Source: Rhabdornis inornatus (Eukaryota; Chordata; Aves; Passeriformes; Rhabdornithidae). Taken from it: 64,000 nucleotides of DNA. The stretch lies in assembly GCA_013397075.1 (NCBI GenBank), contig VWZS01000240.1, forward strand, positions 1,115,421 to 1,179,420, written 5' to 3'. Shown in pieces: positions 63,501-64,000 of this stretch (position 1 is its first letter; the number at the start of each line of letters is the position of its first letter). The translations under genes were made by a program, and so were the position numbers. Under the pieces are notes generated by a model. That model did no database searches. It saw only the letters and a list, made by a program, of their open reading frames with translations, and was not told the DNA's origin.

Positions 63501-64000
63501 GAATGGATTTTAGGAGAGAAAAAATCTAAACAAAATAACTGCTTATTCAAAAGGATGGCATACCAATCCTGGTTCTAATTATTCATCAACACAAACACTT
63601 CATAGGAATTAAATCAAAACAAGGTATATTAAATTAACATATCTTGAGTGTCTGCAGAATAACTGCTATGCAAAGGAGCACCCCACAGTAACTCCAACCC
63701 CACAAGAATACCACAGCAACACTAAGGCCAATGCTTTCTCTCCCTGGGCAGGACTGAGAGGTCAGTTTTCTAAGCTGGAGTTCAGTTACTGAGTCCTGTC
63801 CTCAGGAACAGAAACTGTTGGGACCACTCCATATGGAGACTCAGTGACTGCAAACCCCCATTCCTTGGTCTTGCCTTGAAAGAATTTGAAGTCGACCACT
63901 GAATCATGGCCTTAGCTGCCGTGACGGGATGCAAACGTTTGCTGCTCTCGACCGAATTCACCCATTCTTCAGCAAAAATCCTCCAGTCTTGGAAGAGTTT
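60562..64000. other. Upstream flank without a firm gene
   Basis: Sequence upstream of the last supported MIPOL1 exon. It holds a homeodomain-site-rich block (60821-61080), several isolated splice-site-like segments that I could not place in a transcript, and at the right edge (63750-64000) a CpG-containing stretch with an open minus-strand frame. No MIPOL1 promoter or CpG island was identified; the transcription start may be further right. Confidence 0.6.
60821..61080. promoter_or_regulatory. Conserved-element-like, homeodomain-site-rich block
   Basis: Low-CpG unique sequence with about nine TAAT/ATTA cores in 260 bases, several of them clustered (GTGTAATTAAATGATTGG) next to an E-box CAGGTG. 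This composition is typical of vertebrate conserved non-coding enhancers near developmental genes. Only composition and motifs are seen; conservation was not tested. Confidence 0.3.

Noticed and set aside
1..64000. CRISPR arrays, operons, tRNA and rRNA genes, or a novel defence-type system.
   Set aside because: The window is vertebrate intronic DNA. No direct-repeat/spacer pattern, clustered protein genes or cloverleaf RNA was seen.

Overview
This window is vertebrate nuclear DNA and almost certainly from a bird. It is AT-rich, CpG-poor and about 98-99% non-coding. It carries two CR1 LINE 3' ends with the terminal motif built on ATTCTATGAT, and a pair of retroviral LTRs of a type common in birds. 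There are no prokaryotic features: no operons, CRISPR arrays or insertion sequences. I could not determine the species. Nearly all of the open reading frames of 60-150 codons are chance frames in intronic or repeat sequence.

The one gene I can support is MIPOL1 (mirror-image polydactyly 1, a coiled-coil protein), on the minus strand. I assembled it from splice sites plus remembered similarity to human MIPOL1. Read in transcript order (descending coordinates), the exons are: 59086-59165 (start codon at 59104, protein begins MENWSK), 41948-42131, an unresolved small exon required by reading phase, 38897-38961, 37813-37918, 26561-26690, 22479-22512 and 22049-22219. Apart from the unresolved step, each junction keeps the frame. 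The visible exons cover about the first half of the protein. The C-terminal exons were not found and probably lie left of position 1.

Layout: 1-22048 is intron, with simple repeats, a 41-bp tandem duplication, a probable solo LTR with a small minisatellite (about 10354-10770) and a 37-base assembly gap (21927-21963). 22049-26690 holds three exons. 26691-37812 is an 11-kb intron. 37813-42131 holds three firm exons, one missing exon and a CR1 fragment. 42132-59085 is a 17-kb intron with an unassigned GC-richer block, a second CR1 and a short two-LTR retroviral element (49260-51415). 59086-60561 holds the start-codon exon and an upstream exon. 60562-64000 is upstream sequence with a homeodomain-site-rich, conserved-element-like block and an open frame running off the right edge.

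I found no undescribed molecular system. The most interesting points are: a reading frame that stays open upstream of the accepted MIPOL1 start and continues in phase into an upstream exon (a possible N-terminal extension); the phase-demanded missing exon; tandem in-frame splice acceptors; and candidate conserved regulatory blocks. Similarity to human MIPOL1 is from memory and was not aligned.
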